Below are positions 17,577 through 24,564 of a stretch of 64,000 nucleotides of DNA, piece after piece. The translations under genes and the position numbers were made by a program. The notes under the pieces are model-generated. The model was not told the origin of the DNA. It did not search any database and worked only from the letters and a program-made list of their open reading frames with translations. Origin of the DNA: JANMZO01 sp963763135 (GTDB taxonomy: Bacteria > Actinomycetota > Acidimicrobiia > Acidimicrobiales > JANYDT01); assembly GCA_963763135.1 (NCBI GenBank), contig CAVXNJ010000009.1, positions 248,001 to 312,000 on the forward strand, read 5' to 3'. Each line of letters opens with the position of its first letter. Positions within the stretch are counted from its first letter, which is position 1.

Positions 17577-18377
17577 TTACGGCGCTGCGGGCTTCTTCGC
17601 CACCGCGCAGCGGGCTTTCGCCGAAAGAGCAAATGCCCCCGTCGGAGAGCCGAGACGACGGAAGAGTTCGTTCCGAAGATCCTCGCGGTCGGTGTCTGAG
17701 AGCCCCACGCAGTACGTTCCGGCCGGGCCGATCCCGGCCATGAATCCCGACCACAATTCGGTGAACCCGTTGTACGTCGAGACAACCTCGAGCATCGATT
17801 CCTCGATCTCAACGAACCCGGCACTTTCGAATAGCTGAGCGAGTTCACCTTCGGCCCCGAATCGGAGTGTTCGTGCTTCGTCAGGGGCGTTCGGGTCGAC
17901 GGAGAGAGCAGCATCCCAGAACAACCGGAGCATCTCCATGCCCTCGCCGAAGTCCCAGACCGACGCTGCGATTGTGCCACCCGAACGAAGGACGCGTTTG
18001 CACTCCGCCGCCCCCTTCGTAGGTTCACGTACGAAATGCCAAACCAGTTGAGCAAGAACTGCGTCGAATGAAGCGTCGTCGAAAGGAATCTCCTCGACCC
18101 GACCGTTGCGGACATCCACTCCCGGATACCGCGCGCTGCAATCGGCCACAAACGGCGGAGAAGGATCGAACGCTGAAACATTGGATGCTCCTACGTGCCG
18201 GGCGAGCGCCCCGGTCAGTGCGCCTGGACCGCACCCCACATCGAGCACGACCTGTCCGGCGGTCACTCTGGCTGCGGAGATGAAGCGTGCCGCCAATTCG
18301 TTGGAGTAGCGGCCCATGAAAGCGTCGTACGCGGCGCCTGAGGTAAGAAACGAGGCGACCTGATCTGGTGACTCCAT
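17577..18377 (-). CDS. Class I SAM-dependent methyltransferase
   Basis: Small-molecule methyltransferase of about 266 residues. SAM-binding motif I reads VVLDVGCGPGALTG (about 45-58), the acidic end of strand 2 is in NVSAFDPSP and motif II/III in FDAVLAQLVWHF, as in the Methyltransf_11/UbiE-like group. The N-terminal GAAYDAFMGRYS is typical of the subfamily. ATG 18377 fits the family start; a GTG at 18428 adds 17 residues. No partner gene is obvious, and the substrate is unknown. The gene is bracketed by the GH114-like gene end and the stress promoter at 18494. Confidence 0.88.
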   Translation of the reverse strand: MESPDQVASFLTSGAAYDAFMGRYSNELAARFISAARVTAGQVVLDVGCGPGALTGALARHVGASNVSAFDPSPPFVADCSARYPGVDVRNGRVEEIPFDDASFDAVLAQLVWHFVREPTKGAAECKRVLRSGGTIAASVWDFGEGMEMLRLFWDAALSVDPNAPDEARTLRFGAEGELAQLFESAGFVEIEESMLEVVSTYNGFTELWSGFMAGIGPAGTYCVGLSDTDREDLRNELFRRLGSPTGAFALSAKARCAVAKKPAAP

Positions 18378-18493
18378 GCGTGCATCCAATCGTTTGAAGA
18401 GCCGGCGAGCGGGCGCTCGGCTATCCACTATGGCAGATGAGACCAGGGTGTTCCCGGGTCCACGAGCGGTGGCCGGTCAGTGTCGCTGGCGCC

Positions 18494-18519
18494 GTTTATG
18501 AATGGAAAGGTTGGGGTAC
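18494..18519 (+). promoter_or_regulatory. SigB/SigF-type promoter (GTTT-N16-GGGTAC)
   Basis: GTTT at 18494-18497 and GGGTAC at 18514-18519 are separated by 16 bases, matching the known SigF/SigB class (GTTT-N15-17-GGGTAT). The predicted start of transcription falls at about 18526-18528, at the ATG of the next small gene. Confidence 0.7.
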
Positions 18520-18527
18520 CTACGGCC

Positions 18528-18818
18528 ATGTTCAAGCTCATCAACAAACCCGTTCGGTATCTCCTCAAAGTGTCGGTTGAAACGCTTGTCGTTGGTTGGG
18601 TCATCCAGCACCGGCAAGCGCTTGTGGACCGCTTCAAGAAGAAGGATCCCGAGACGCCGGACACAACCCGCCCGATCGGAGACCGGTTCGTTCCGATCAC
18701 TGCCGATCGTGGGCCATCGCCTTACGAGGAAGCCGTTGCCGACACCCTCGAGCCCGTTGTTCCTGCGGTCGAAGCCCACCTGGAAGAAGCCGCGTCACAC
18801 GTTCGAATCGATACGTAA
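18528..18818 (+). CDS. Small putative stress protein, probably leaderless
   Basis: A 96-residue protein of unknown function. It has one moderately hydrophobic segment near the N-terminus (YLLKVSVETLVVGWVI, about 10-25) that could lie on or in the membrane, then a charged, Pro/Asp-rich tail. I place the start at ATG 18528 because the stress-type promoter predicts a transcript starting at or one or two bases before it, so it needs no Shine-Dalgarno sequence; earlier in-frame starts at 18480 and 18498 lie upstream of or inside the promoter. It lies just upstream of csbD-like and shares the same promoter class, so a role in general stress is likely. No family was recognised. Confidence 0.65.
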   Translation: MFKLINKPVRYLLKVSVETLVVGWVIQHRQALVDRFKKKDPETPDTTRPIGDRFVPITADRGPSPYEEAVADTLEPVVPAVEAHLEEAASHVRIDT

Positions 18819-18888
18819 ACATACTAATTGCGGACTTCCGACAAACAGCTTTCCTGGTTCCGGTTTGACTGTCGCCAGGGCGCCAGTC

Positions 18889-18914
18889 GTTTGGACAGCC
18901 GGGTATCCGGGTAC
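18889..18914 (+). promoter_or_regulatory. SigB/SigF-type promoter (GTTT-N16-GGGTAC) for CsbD
   Basis: GTTT at 18889-18892 and GGGTAC at 18909-18914 with a 16-base spacer. The predicted transcript start near 18921 gives a leader of about 45 bases that contains the strong ribosome site of the CsbD gene. CsbD of Bacillus subtilis is a known SigB target, which supports the assignment. Confidence 0.75.
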
Positions 18915-18965
18915 CAAACCATCAGGCAAGCGAACAGTTCGCTGTAGACAGGAAAAGGAGTCGAC

Positions 18966-19160
18966 ATGGGAATCAAGGACGAAGTAACCGGCCGGACCAA
19001 GGAAGCGCTTGGCGCCATCACAGATGACGACAGCCTCCGGCACGAAGGTAAGGCCGACCGCGCAGCCGGCAAGGTGAAAGACGCTGTCGACACGGCCAAG
19101 GACAAACTGACAGAGGCCGTGGATGATCTCAAAGAGAAGCAGCAAGCTGCCAAGCACTGA
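18966..19160 (+). CDS. CsbD-family general stress protein
   Basis: 64-residue, highly charged, Ala/Lys/Asp-rich protein. The CsbD pattern is clear: GIKDEVTGRTKEALG at the start and GKADRAAGKVKDAVD in the middle, giving amphipathic helices. Family members are abundant in stressed or stationary cells; their molecular role is not known. AGGAAAAGGAG precedes ATG 18966 at good spacing. Transcription is predicted from the SigF-type promoter at 18889. A 30-bp perfect palindrome downstream would end the transcript, so this is probably monocistronic. Confidence 0.93.
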   Translation: MGIKDEVTGRTKEALGAITDDDSLRHEGKADRAAGKVKDAVDTAKDKLTEAVDDLKEKQQAAKH

Positions 19161-19207
19161 ACGTCCGCAGGGAACACTCAAGCAGTGAATTGACAAGCAA
19201 CTGAGTC

Positions 19208-19237
19208 GAGGGGGCGGTCCGATCGGACCGCCCCCTC
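19208..19237. terminator. 30-bp perfect palindrome, terminator of csbD-like gene
   Basis: The 15-bp arm GAGGGGGCGGTCCGA is followed directly by its exact complement. This very stable GC hairpin lies 48 bases after the CsbD stop, pointing toward the convergent transglutaminase gene. It has no T tract. Confidence 0.75.
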
Positions 19238-19359
19238 GTCGCGTCCGGCACACGGTTGGATTGCCACAAAATCCGCAGTGAGCCTGGATACGACAGGTTT
19301 GCGAGGGACTGAAGGTACGGCTGAGTTCGCGTGAGCGCAGCCGCCCGGGAGTTCGTTCG

Positions 19360-20376
19360 CTAAGGCGCTGCCGTGATTTCGTCAGCGAAGACGGTGAAAT
19401 CCGTCAGCAACGCCGGGCCCAAGGTCGAGATCATCGGCACGTCGGCGGCGTCTCGGCCCCGGCCGACGACGATACGACCGATGCGCGGTTCGTTCACGCG
19501 AGCATCGAACGTCCACCAACGGCCGTCGAGGAACACCTCGAACCACGCCGAGAAGTCCATGGCGGCCGTGCTTGGTTCGATCTCGATCTCGGGTAAGTAC
19601 CCGAATGCGTACCGCGTCGGGATGTTGAGCGCGCGACAGAAGCTCACCGCAATGTGGTTGAAGTCCCGGCACACACCACGCTTGGCGTACCAGGAGTCGG
19701 TGGCACTTGTGAAGCTGGTGGTCGTTCCGTATTCGAACTGCATCTCCTGGTTCACGTATGAACACACCGACCTGACAGTCGCACCCGTTGCCGGATTGTC
19801 TGCGGAGACTTCGCCACCGAACACTCGCCATGCTTCTTCGCCGAGTTCGTCGGGACGGCAGTACCGAGACGGTTGAAGCCACCACCAATCCTCCGGAGTC
19901 AGATCGTGGAACATCGGTGCGGTTGCGTTGGCGGGCATCGAGTCTGACAACCCGTCGATGGTCATCTCCGCGGCGTAGTCGATCTGGGTCGACCCGGGTG
20001 GGAGCACCGTGCGATCGAGGAGTTGTGAGCTTCGGGCGCCGGCTGCAACGAGGTCAAGGTCCGGATCAATCAGATCCTTAGTATGTGCACATATCGTAAG
20101 ACCGCTACCCACCGCAGTCTGGTCATCTCGACGCTCGTTGGCGAAACAGCCGACGTCATGAGTCACGCGAAGCCGGTCCCGAACCGAGACGAATGTTGCC
20201 GGTCGAAGCCGTAGAAAGGCTTGAGTCGGTCCGTCTACGTTGAGCCGGAACGACGAACCGAAGCGAACCGTTCTCGCTCGCGTCGACCGTGTGGCGTCTG
20301 TCGGGTTCGCATCCCGATGCGGTGAATAGGCATCGCCCGGCGGAATCGGAGCCAAGGCCGTTGTTTCGTCGTTCAT
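19360..20376 (-). CDS. Transglutaminase-like protein with Bact_transglu_N domain
   Basis: 338-residue protein of the bacterial transglutaminase-like (papain-fold) family, which often act as cysteine proteases or transferases of unknown target. An N-terminal beta domain (about 35-170) precedes the core. The catalytic Cys is in RGVCRDFNH (about residue 236) and the Asp in WWTFDAR. Where many relatives have His in a HAW motif, this protein has FSAWFEVFLDG, so the expected His is Ser here. That may be a subfamily feature or loss of activity. No signal peptide is seen. It lies alone between stress genes on the opposite strand. ATG 20376 has AGGA close upstream. Confidence 0.85.
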   Translation of the reverse strand: MNDETTALAPIPPGDAYSPHRDANPTDATRSTRARTVRFGSSFRLNVDGPTQAFLRLRPATFVSVRDRLRVTHDVGCFANERRDDQTAVGSGLTICAHTKDLIDPDLDLVAAGARSSQLLDRTVLPPGSTQIDYAAEMTIDGLSDSMPANATAPMFHDLTPEDWWWLQPSRYCRPDELGEEAWRVFGGEVSADNPATGATVRSVCSYVNQEMQFEYGTTTSFTSATDSWYAKRGVCRDFNHIAVSFCRALNIPTRYAFGYLPEIEIEPSTAAMDFSAWFEVFLDGRWWTFDARVNEPRIGRIVVGRGRDAADVPMISTLGPALLTDFTVFADEITAAP

Positions 20377-20452
20377 GTCCTGTGACTTTCCTGATGTTCG
20401 AGTGGTTTACGGGATGGGGTGCAGAACACGAAGTGACTCCAAAGGAGACGCG

Positions 20453-20707
20453 ATGTTGACCCGTGCGGGAACGCAAGAGGTTCACCCGGTGTGGCACGCA
20501 ACCGGCACGTGTACGCAAAAGTTCCCGCTGGTGCAGTACCCCCGAATTGAGTGGGCCATACCGGGAAATGTGTGCGTTTGGGGGTATACCGGAGTGGGTA
20601 TCCAACCTGTGACCGCCGAACGAATCTGTGACGCGGAACGCTCAAGGCTGAATGTCGTTGAGCTGAAGGTCGATGGGCTGTGCGACAAAGATCGGAACTA
20701 CACGTGA
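20453..20707 (+). CDS. Small hypothetical protein
   Basis: 84-residue open frame with a strong ribosome site (AAAGGAG, five bases before ATG 20453), which is the main reason to accept it. The product has four cysteines and no recognised domain or membrane segment. A perfect stress-type promoter (20576-20601) lies inside the frame, and a GTG in the same frame at 20609 is located where that promoter's transcript should begin. The cell may therefore make a 32-residue leaderless C-terminal product under stress, or the long frame may be accidental. Sequence composition does not settle which. Confidence 0.45.
   Translation: MLTRAGTQEVHPVWHATGTCTQKFPLVQYPRIEWAIPGNVCVWGYTGVGIQPVTAERICDAERSRLNVVELKVDGLCDKDRNYT
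20576..20601 (+). promoter_or_regulatory. SigB/SigF-type promoter (perfect GTTT-N16-GGGTAT) for GlsB/YeaQ
   Basis: GTTT at 20576-20579 and GGGTAT at 20596-20601, spacer 16. It is the best match to the class consensus in the window. It should drive the GlsB/YeaQ membrane gene about 195 bases downstream, and possibly a 32-residue leaderless peptide starting at GTG 20609. Confidence 0.75.
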
Positions 20708-20801
20708 CTTGCCCGTTGAGGGTGCACAGCCGTGCCGACCGAACGTCTTTTCGTCGCTCAATCGACCGTGCCTCGTAATCATTGCCTGAAAGGAACACAT
20801 C

Positions 20802-21077
20802 ATGATTGGCCTTATTCTTGTTTTGCTGGTTGTCGGTTTTATCGCCGGAGCGCTGGCCAGGGCGGTGGTGCCCGGCACTGACGCGATGGGTTTCCTCTCG
20901 ACCGTCGCGTTGGGTCTCGTAGGCTCATTCGTCGGTGGATTCCTCGGTTACATCCTGTTTCACAAGGACTCCTCCGGCGGGGCACTGCAACCGAGTGGAT
21001 TTGTCGGTTCGGTGATCGGCGCAATTATTGCGTTGATGGTGTTCAAATCCATGAACGGACGCCGAGCGGTTCGCTGA
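20802..21077 (+). CDS. GlsB/YeaQ/YmgE-family stress membrane protein
   Basis: 91-residue Gly-rich integral membrane protein with three hydrophobic segments: IGLILVLLVVGFIAGALA, STVALGLVGSFVGGFLGYIL and GSVIGAIIALMVF. This is the transglycosylase-associated (GlsB/YeaQ/YmgE) family, whose members are general stress proteins; an enzymatic role is not established. AAAGGAAC lies before ATG 20802. A 13-bp-stem hairpin follows. Predicted to belong to the local stress regulon through the promoter at 20576. Confidence 0.92.
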   Translation: MIGLILVLLVVGFIAGALARAVVPGTDAMGFLSTVALGLVGSFVGGFLGYILFHKDSSGGALQPSGFVGSVIGAIIALMVFKSMNGRRAVR

Positions 21078-21103
21078 CGCATCGGCGTGTCGTCGGACAC
21101 GTG

Positions 21104-21133
21104 CTGGAGGCGCTTCGGTTGAAGCGCCTCCAG
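21104..21133 (+). terminator. Hairpin after GlsB/YeaQ gene
   Basis: CTGGAGGCGCTTC pairs perfectly with GAAGCGCCTCCAG around a GGTT loop, 26 bases after the stop. It separates the GlsB gene from the RsbU-like gene. Confidence 0.75.
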
Positions 21134-21236
21134 GCTGCAGCGTCGATGCGGAAACGCGTAGACGGCGCACCCTGATAGACGGCCTACGATTGACCCTGTG
21201 TTGCATGGACGGGGAAACCGGTGGCCGGAGACGGTT

Positions 21237-22310
21237 ATGCGCCAGGTGGTGAACGAACACTCCGACGGTGTCGTGGTCCAGAACGCCGACGGAGCGATCG
21301 TAGGGTTCAACCCGAGTGCCCTGCGCGTCCTTGGTTTGAACGCCGATCAGCTCATCGGTCGAAGTTCGGTTGATCCCCAATGGCGCGCCGTGCTTCCCGA
21401 CGGCTCGCCGCTTCCGGGTGAGCTCCATCCGGCGATGGTGTGCCTGAGGACCGGCAACGAACAACGCAACAAGATCATGGGTGTCGAAACCCCTGACGGT
21501 GCTATCCGATGGTTGAGCGTGGACTCGCTGCCTACCGACTTCGACGACGATCGGGGCGCGGTGACGATATTCAGTGACATCACGGAACAGTTCCTGGCCG
21601 AAAAGTCGATGCGCAGTTCGCTCGAGATCCTGCAACGAGCGCTGCTACCGGATGCACTCCCGTCGGTTGAGCACTTTGACTTCGCCGTCGAATATCGCAA
21701 CGCGAGCGACGATGCCATGGTGGGCGGTGATTTCTACGACGTGTTTGTCATCGATGAACACCGCTTTGCGTTTCTTATCGGTGATGCATGCGGACACGAT
21801 GTGCACACGGTCGCGATGACCTCACTCGGTAGAAACACCCTTCGCTCGGCTGGTCTGCACATCGACGACCCATCGGTGGTACTCGGTTGGCTCCACGATT
21901 CACTCGTATCACGACACGATGCCACGCTGTGTACTGCAATCTACGGTGTGGTCGACCACGATGGGGTCGCGGCCCGCATGCGGGTTGCGATCGCCGGGCA
22001 TCCGTTGCCGTTGCTTCTTCGCAACGGCAAAACTGTACCGGTGGGAGTCGGAGGGTCCTTGCTCGGGATCGCCGGATACGGATGCCGTGTCACCACCTCG
22101 GAAATCGAGTTGCTGGCCGGCGACCAGATAGTCCTGTACACCGATGGTCTCCTGGACTGCCCCCGCCCACGTCCGACCGAGGAACAGTTCATGGAGCGAC
22201 TGACCCGCGGAAACTCGGCGCTGGAAACGTTGGAGATGACGTTCCGATCGGCGCCGGTCGAAGGCATCCGGTCCGACGACACTGCGGTCCTGGTGATTTC
22301 CTACCGCTGA
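21237..22310 (+). CDS. PAS-PP2C serine phosphatase (RsbU/RsbP-like)
   Basis: Stress-signalling phosphatase of 357 residues. A PAS domain (about 5-115, DGVVVQNADGAIVGFNPSA) is joined to a PP2C/SpoIIE domain (about 140-355). Metal-binding motifs are intact: MVGGDFYDV, LIGDACGHDV, VLYTDGLLD and SDDTAVLV. In partner switching such enzymes dephosphorylate the STAS antagonist so that it can trap the anti-sigma factor; the STAS gene lies directly downstream on the other strand. The PAS domain would sense an internal signal. ATG 21237 is preferred because GGAGAC lies upstream; GTG 21198 is the longest option. No stress-type promoter was seen before it. Confidence 0.93.
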   Translation: MRQVVNEHSDGVVVQNADGAIVGFNPSALRVLGLNADQLIGRSSVDPQWRAVLPDGSPLPGELHPAMVCLRTGNEQRNKIMGVETPDGAIRWLSVDSLPTDFDDDRGAVTIFSDITEQFLAEKSMRSSLEILQRALLPDALPSVEHFDFAVEYRNASDDAMVGGDFYDVFVIDEHRFAFLIGDACGHDVHTVAMTSLGRNTLRSAGLHIDDPSVVLGWLHDSLVSRHDATLCTAIYGVVDHDGVAARMRVAIAGHPLPLLLRNGKTVPVGVGGSLLGIAGYGCRVTTSEIELLAGDQIVLYTDGLLDCPRPRPTEEQFMERLTRGNSALETLEMTFRSAPVEGIRSDDTAVLVISYR

Positions 22311-22362
22311 TTCCTCTGGCTGATTCGTGCCTGGTTCTCCGGACGCGAAGTGAGGGTGCAGT

Positions 22363-22394
22363 CGCCCGATTCGACTAGCGCCCGATTCGACTAG
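22363..22394. repeat. 16-bp tandem duplication at the STAS gene stop
   Basis: CGCCCGATTCGACTAG occurs twice head to tail (22363-22378 and 22379-22394). The CTA inside the second copy is the stop codon of the STAS gene on the minus strand. This duplicates the gene end exactly. Confidence 0.85.
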
Positions 22395-22711
22395 TCGGCG
22401 GCGGCCGACAGGTTGAACAGTTCGGTCAGCCCGCTCACCTCGAAGAGTCGGGACACGATCGATGAAGGATTCGCAATCACCAACCGTTGCCCGTTTGCCT
22501 CGGCGTGCTGGTGTGCCTGGATGAGAACTCGCAGTCCGCTTGAATCGATGAACTCGACCGCAGACATGTCGACCTCGAACTCCGAGGCGCCCTGCGGAAA
22601 CGGCATGAGAACCTGTGCGAGCGCGTTAACGGTGGAGGCGTCGATCTCGCCGGCAACGGCGATCCCGTCGTCCGTTGTCATAATCGTCAGTGGACCTACT
22701 ATTTCGCTCAT
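22391..22711 (-). CDS. STAS-domain anti-anti-sigma factor (RsbV-like)
   Basis: 106-residue single STAS domain. The phosphorylatable serine is in EFIDSSGLRVLI (about residues 59-70), with the usual fold around it. In partner switching the unphosphorylated form binds the anti-sigma kinase and frees sigma. It is downstream of a HATPase anti-sigma-like gene on the same strand (28-base gap), making an antagonist/kinase pair, and convergent with the PP2C phosphatase. It could serve either of the two anti-sigma-like proteins in the region. Its stop lies in a 16-bp tandem repeat. Confidence 0.93.
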   Translation of the reverse strand: MSEIVGPLTIMTTDDGIAVAGEIDASTVNALAQVLMPFPQGASEFEVDMSAVEFIDSSGLRVLIQAHQHAEANGQRLVIANPSSIVSRLFEVSGLTELFNLSAAAD

Positions 22712-22739
22712 CTCGGAAACGTTACCTTGGGTTAGGGGC

Positions 22740-23282
22740 CTACAGGCCGGAGGTGGGTGGGTTGACGCCGTCGTCGCGCGTCAGTCGGGCCCCGGTGATG
22801 GGGTCGACGTCGGGATCCGCTGCTCCGACGCCAGAGCCGGTGCGAGTCGCATCATGTGTCCGTTCGCGACCGTCGAGTTCGCTCTGGGAGCGATCACGTA
22901 AGAACGTACAACTGACGATAACCCGCTCCGGTGATTGCTCCACGCTGAACTGTTCGGCGACGGTAGAAACAATGCGTAGACCGCGCCCGGACAGCGTGCT
23001 GTTGCCCGACATCTGAACGGCCGGCGTGTGGTGCGAGCCGGCGGACTGCACCATGAGGTCCAACCGACCGGGATGGATCAGGACCGTCACCGCGAAGGAC
23101 GAACCTTCCCCGTATTCAACAGCGTTGGTGCTCATCTCGCTGGTGGCCAACTCGATATCGGCTAGGCGTGAGCTGGTCCATTCAACTGGGCTTACGGCCT
23201 GTCTGACGAACTTTCGGGCGGCGCGTACCGACATCAGCTGAGCGGGAAAGGTTTCTTGTAGTTGCTGAGGATCCGGACTCAC
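22740..23282 (-). CDS. HATPase anti-sigma factor-like protein (RsbW type)
   Basis: 180-residue protein of the HATPase_c_2/RsbW group, predicted to bind sigma and phosphorylate a STAS partner. The N box is present (ELATSEMSTNAVEYG, about 45-59) and a G2-like loop reads STLSGRGLRIV. The segment that should hold the D-x-G-x-G nucleotide loop reads VQSAGSHH, lacking the Asp, so ATP binding may be altered. A polar, probably disordered tail of about 45 residues follows the domain. Start GTG 23282 has a weak purine site. It shares its strand with the STAS gene downstream. Confidence 0.87.
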   Translation of the reverse strand: MSPDPQQLQETFPAQLMSVRAARKFVRQAVSPVEWTSSRLADIELATSEMSTNAVEYGEGSSFAVTVLIHPGRLDLMVQSAGSHHTPAVQMSGNSTLSGRGLRIVSTVAEQFSVEQSPERVIVSCTFLRDRSQSELDGRERTHDATRTGSGVGAADPDVDPITGARLTRDDGVNPPTSGL

Positions 23283-23845
23283 GAATCGGCGCTTCCGTTA
23301 CTACGTCGGGGTAGAAAAGGTCGGGGTAGGAAAGGACGCCGTGCGTCGTTCTGAAGCAGCGGCAAACGACTGAACAATAGTTCCGGCGCGCTTCGATTTG
23401 TGTATCCCCCGTGTGAGCGCCCGTGGCTCGCGGTGCAGGTAAGCGCACGGTTTGCTGGACAGGTTCGAATCCGACAGTTCGAAATGTTCAGGTCCAAGGT
23501 GACTTCCAAAATGGTGAGCGCAGATGCCGCTCACGTGACTACCCGGGTTTTGCGGGATCTATACATCACTTCACCTAGACCAGACATCGTTTAACCGAAG
23601 ACCGACACTAGGTCACCGAAGGCGAATTTTCGTTACCGGTCGGTCGACTCCCGTGTCGCCCGCAGCAACGTGGCGGCGTTGATGGCCCCGTACCGTAAGG
23701 GTGCCGGCGGGCTAACGTGTGCTCGTACGCGGGTGGGTGACGTCGTCGCTGCATCACACGTTCCGCCGTGCACAGGTCGTCGTGCGGAGGTTCGTTGTGA
23801 CAGCCGACGCTTCGAAAGACCGACACGTAATCCGTGACGTTCGAC
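23283..23845. other. Long intergenic region upstream of the sigma operon
   Basis: About 560 bases between divergent anti-sigma genes without a convincing gene. It includes a 15-bp tandem duplication, GTCGGGGTAG[AG]AAAG, at 23305-23334, just upstream of the minus-strand GTG 23282. It also includes a GGTTCGAATCC stretch (23462-23472) that mimics a tRNA T-loop but has no cloverleaf. A frame of 64 codons at 23400-23594 has no ribosome site or coding feel. Control elements for both divergent units are likely here. Confidence 0.5.
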
Positions 23846-23871
23846 GTTTTGACCACGACAGAAATGGGTAG
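23846..23871 (+). promoter_or_regulatory. SigB/SigF-type promoter (GTTT-N16-GGGTAG) of the sigma operon
   Basis: GTTT at 23846-23849 and GGGTAG at 23866-23871, spacer 16. It would make the sigma operon autoregulated. The predicted transcript start (about 23877-23879) coincides with the ATG of a 57-codon frame, so the message would be leaderless. Confidence 0.72.
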
Positions 23872-23876
23872 ATCCG

Positions 23877-24050
23877 ATGGTGCGTTTGAATCAGGTAAGT
23901 ATCGATCGTGTTGACTTGGTAGTTGACCGGGAGGGTGTCGCGGCGCTTAAGCATCCAGGGACCGATGCCCGGAGTATTGATCCGGTGGCCGAGTCGCTGA
24001 TTGCCGGACGGATTGCCGGATCGCCTTCGGGAGTTGCAAATGGACGCTAA
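23877..24050 (+). CDS. 57-residue leaderless ORF heading the sigma operon
   Basis: Short frame beginning at ATG 23877, precisely where the stress-type promoter should start transcription, and ending 11 bases inside the anti-sigma gene (the stop TAA overlaps codons 3-4 of that gene). The product starts MVRLNQVSIDRVDLVV and has a second part RSIDPVAESLIAGRIAG that could form a helix. I do not recognise a family; a remote resemblance to FlgM-type anti-sigma helices is too weak to use. The position suggests translational coupling to, or an extra layer of control of, the anti-sigma/sigma pair. It could instead be a non-functional leader. Confidence 0.5.
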   Translation: MVRLNQVSIDRVDLVVDREGVAALKHPGTDARSIDPVAESLIAGRIAGSPSGVANGR

Positions 24051-24564
24051 CGCCACCGAGATCCGTTCGTCGAAGGGTTCTGCCGGGCCCGGTCCGTCGG
24101 TGACCGACATCGGATCGTCGAATTGTGTCCAGCTTCAAATCCCGGCTGATCCGAGCATGTCGCGCGTTGCTCGCTTGGCCGCCGGAGGCGTCTGCTCGCT
24201 GATGGGCCTCGACATTGAGCAAATCGAAGACGTGAAGATAGCCGTGAGCGAAGTGATTCTTGCGTTGATCGAGCATGGCGAGGGTAACGACATCGCCTTG
24301 ACTTTCGAATTACTCGCTCTGGCGGGCACCGAATCGGCGGTGATCACCGGTCACGACATCAACGCTGAAAAGACACCAGGACTCACGATCGAGGTACCGG
24401 AACTCATTGTCACGGGCACCACCGTGTGTTCAAACTTTGATGAAAAAAGCACGGATCTCGATCTGTGCCGTGCGGTACTCGCTGGAGTCTCGAAGTCATA
24501 CTCGATCGAATCAGACGCGACCCGGGCCGAGATTCGGGTTGTGCTTCCCGGAGCCCCTGCGTGA
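24040..24564 (+). CDS. Degenerate HATPase anti-sigma factor cotranscribed with sigma
   Basis: 174-residue protein with the fold pattern of RsbW/UsfX-like anti-sigma factors (about 30-170). The N-box helix reads EDVKIAVSEVILALIEHGEG: the catalytic Glu is present, but the Asn that coordinates magnesium in active kinases is absent. No D-x-G-x-G loop follows (SAVITGHDINAEKTPG). It may bind sigma without phosphorylating a STAS protein. GGGAG lies seven bases before ATG 24040; TTG 24001 is a longer alternative. Its stop overlaps the sigma GTG by four bases (GTGA), fixing near-equal production of the two proteins. Role as anti-sigma is inferred from the coupling and fold. Confidence 0.85.
   Translation: MDANATEIRSSKGSAGPGPSVTDIGSSNCVQLQIPADPSMSRVARLAAGGVCSLMGLDIEQIEDVKIAVSEVILALIEHGEGNDIALTFELLALAGTESAVITGHDINAEKTPGLTIEVPELIVTGTTVCSNFDEKSTDLDLCRAVLAGVSKSYSIESDATRAEIRVVLPGAPA

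Noticed and set aside
23462..23472. GGTTCGAATCC, looks like a tRNA T-loop
   Set aside because: The flanking bases do not form a T stem, and no acceptor, D or anticodon arm could be drawn around it.
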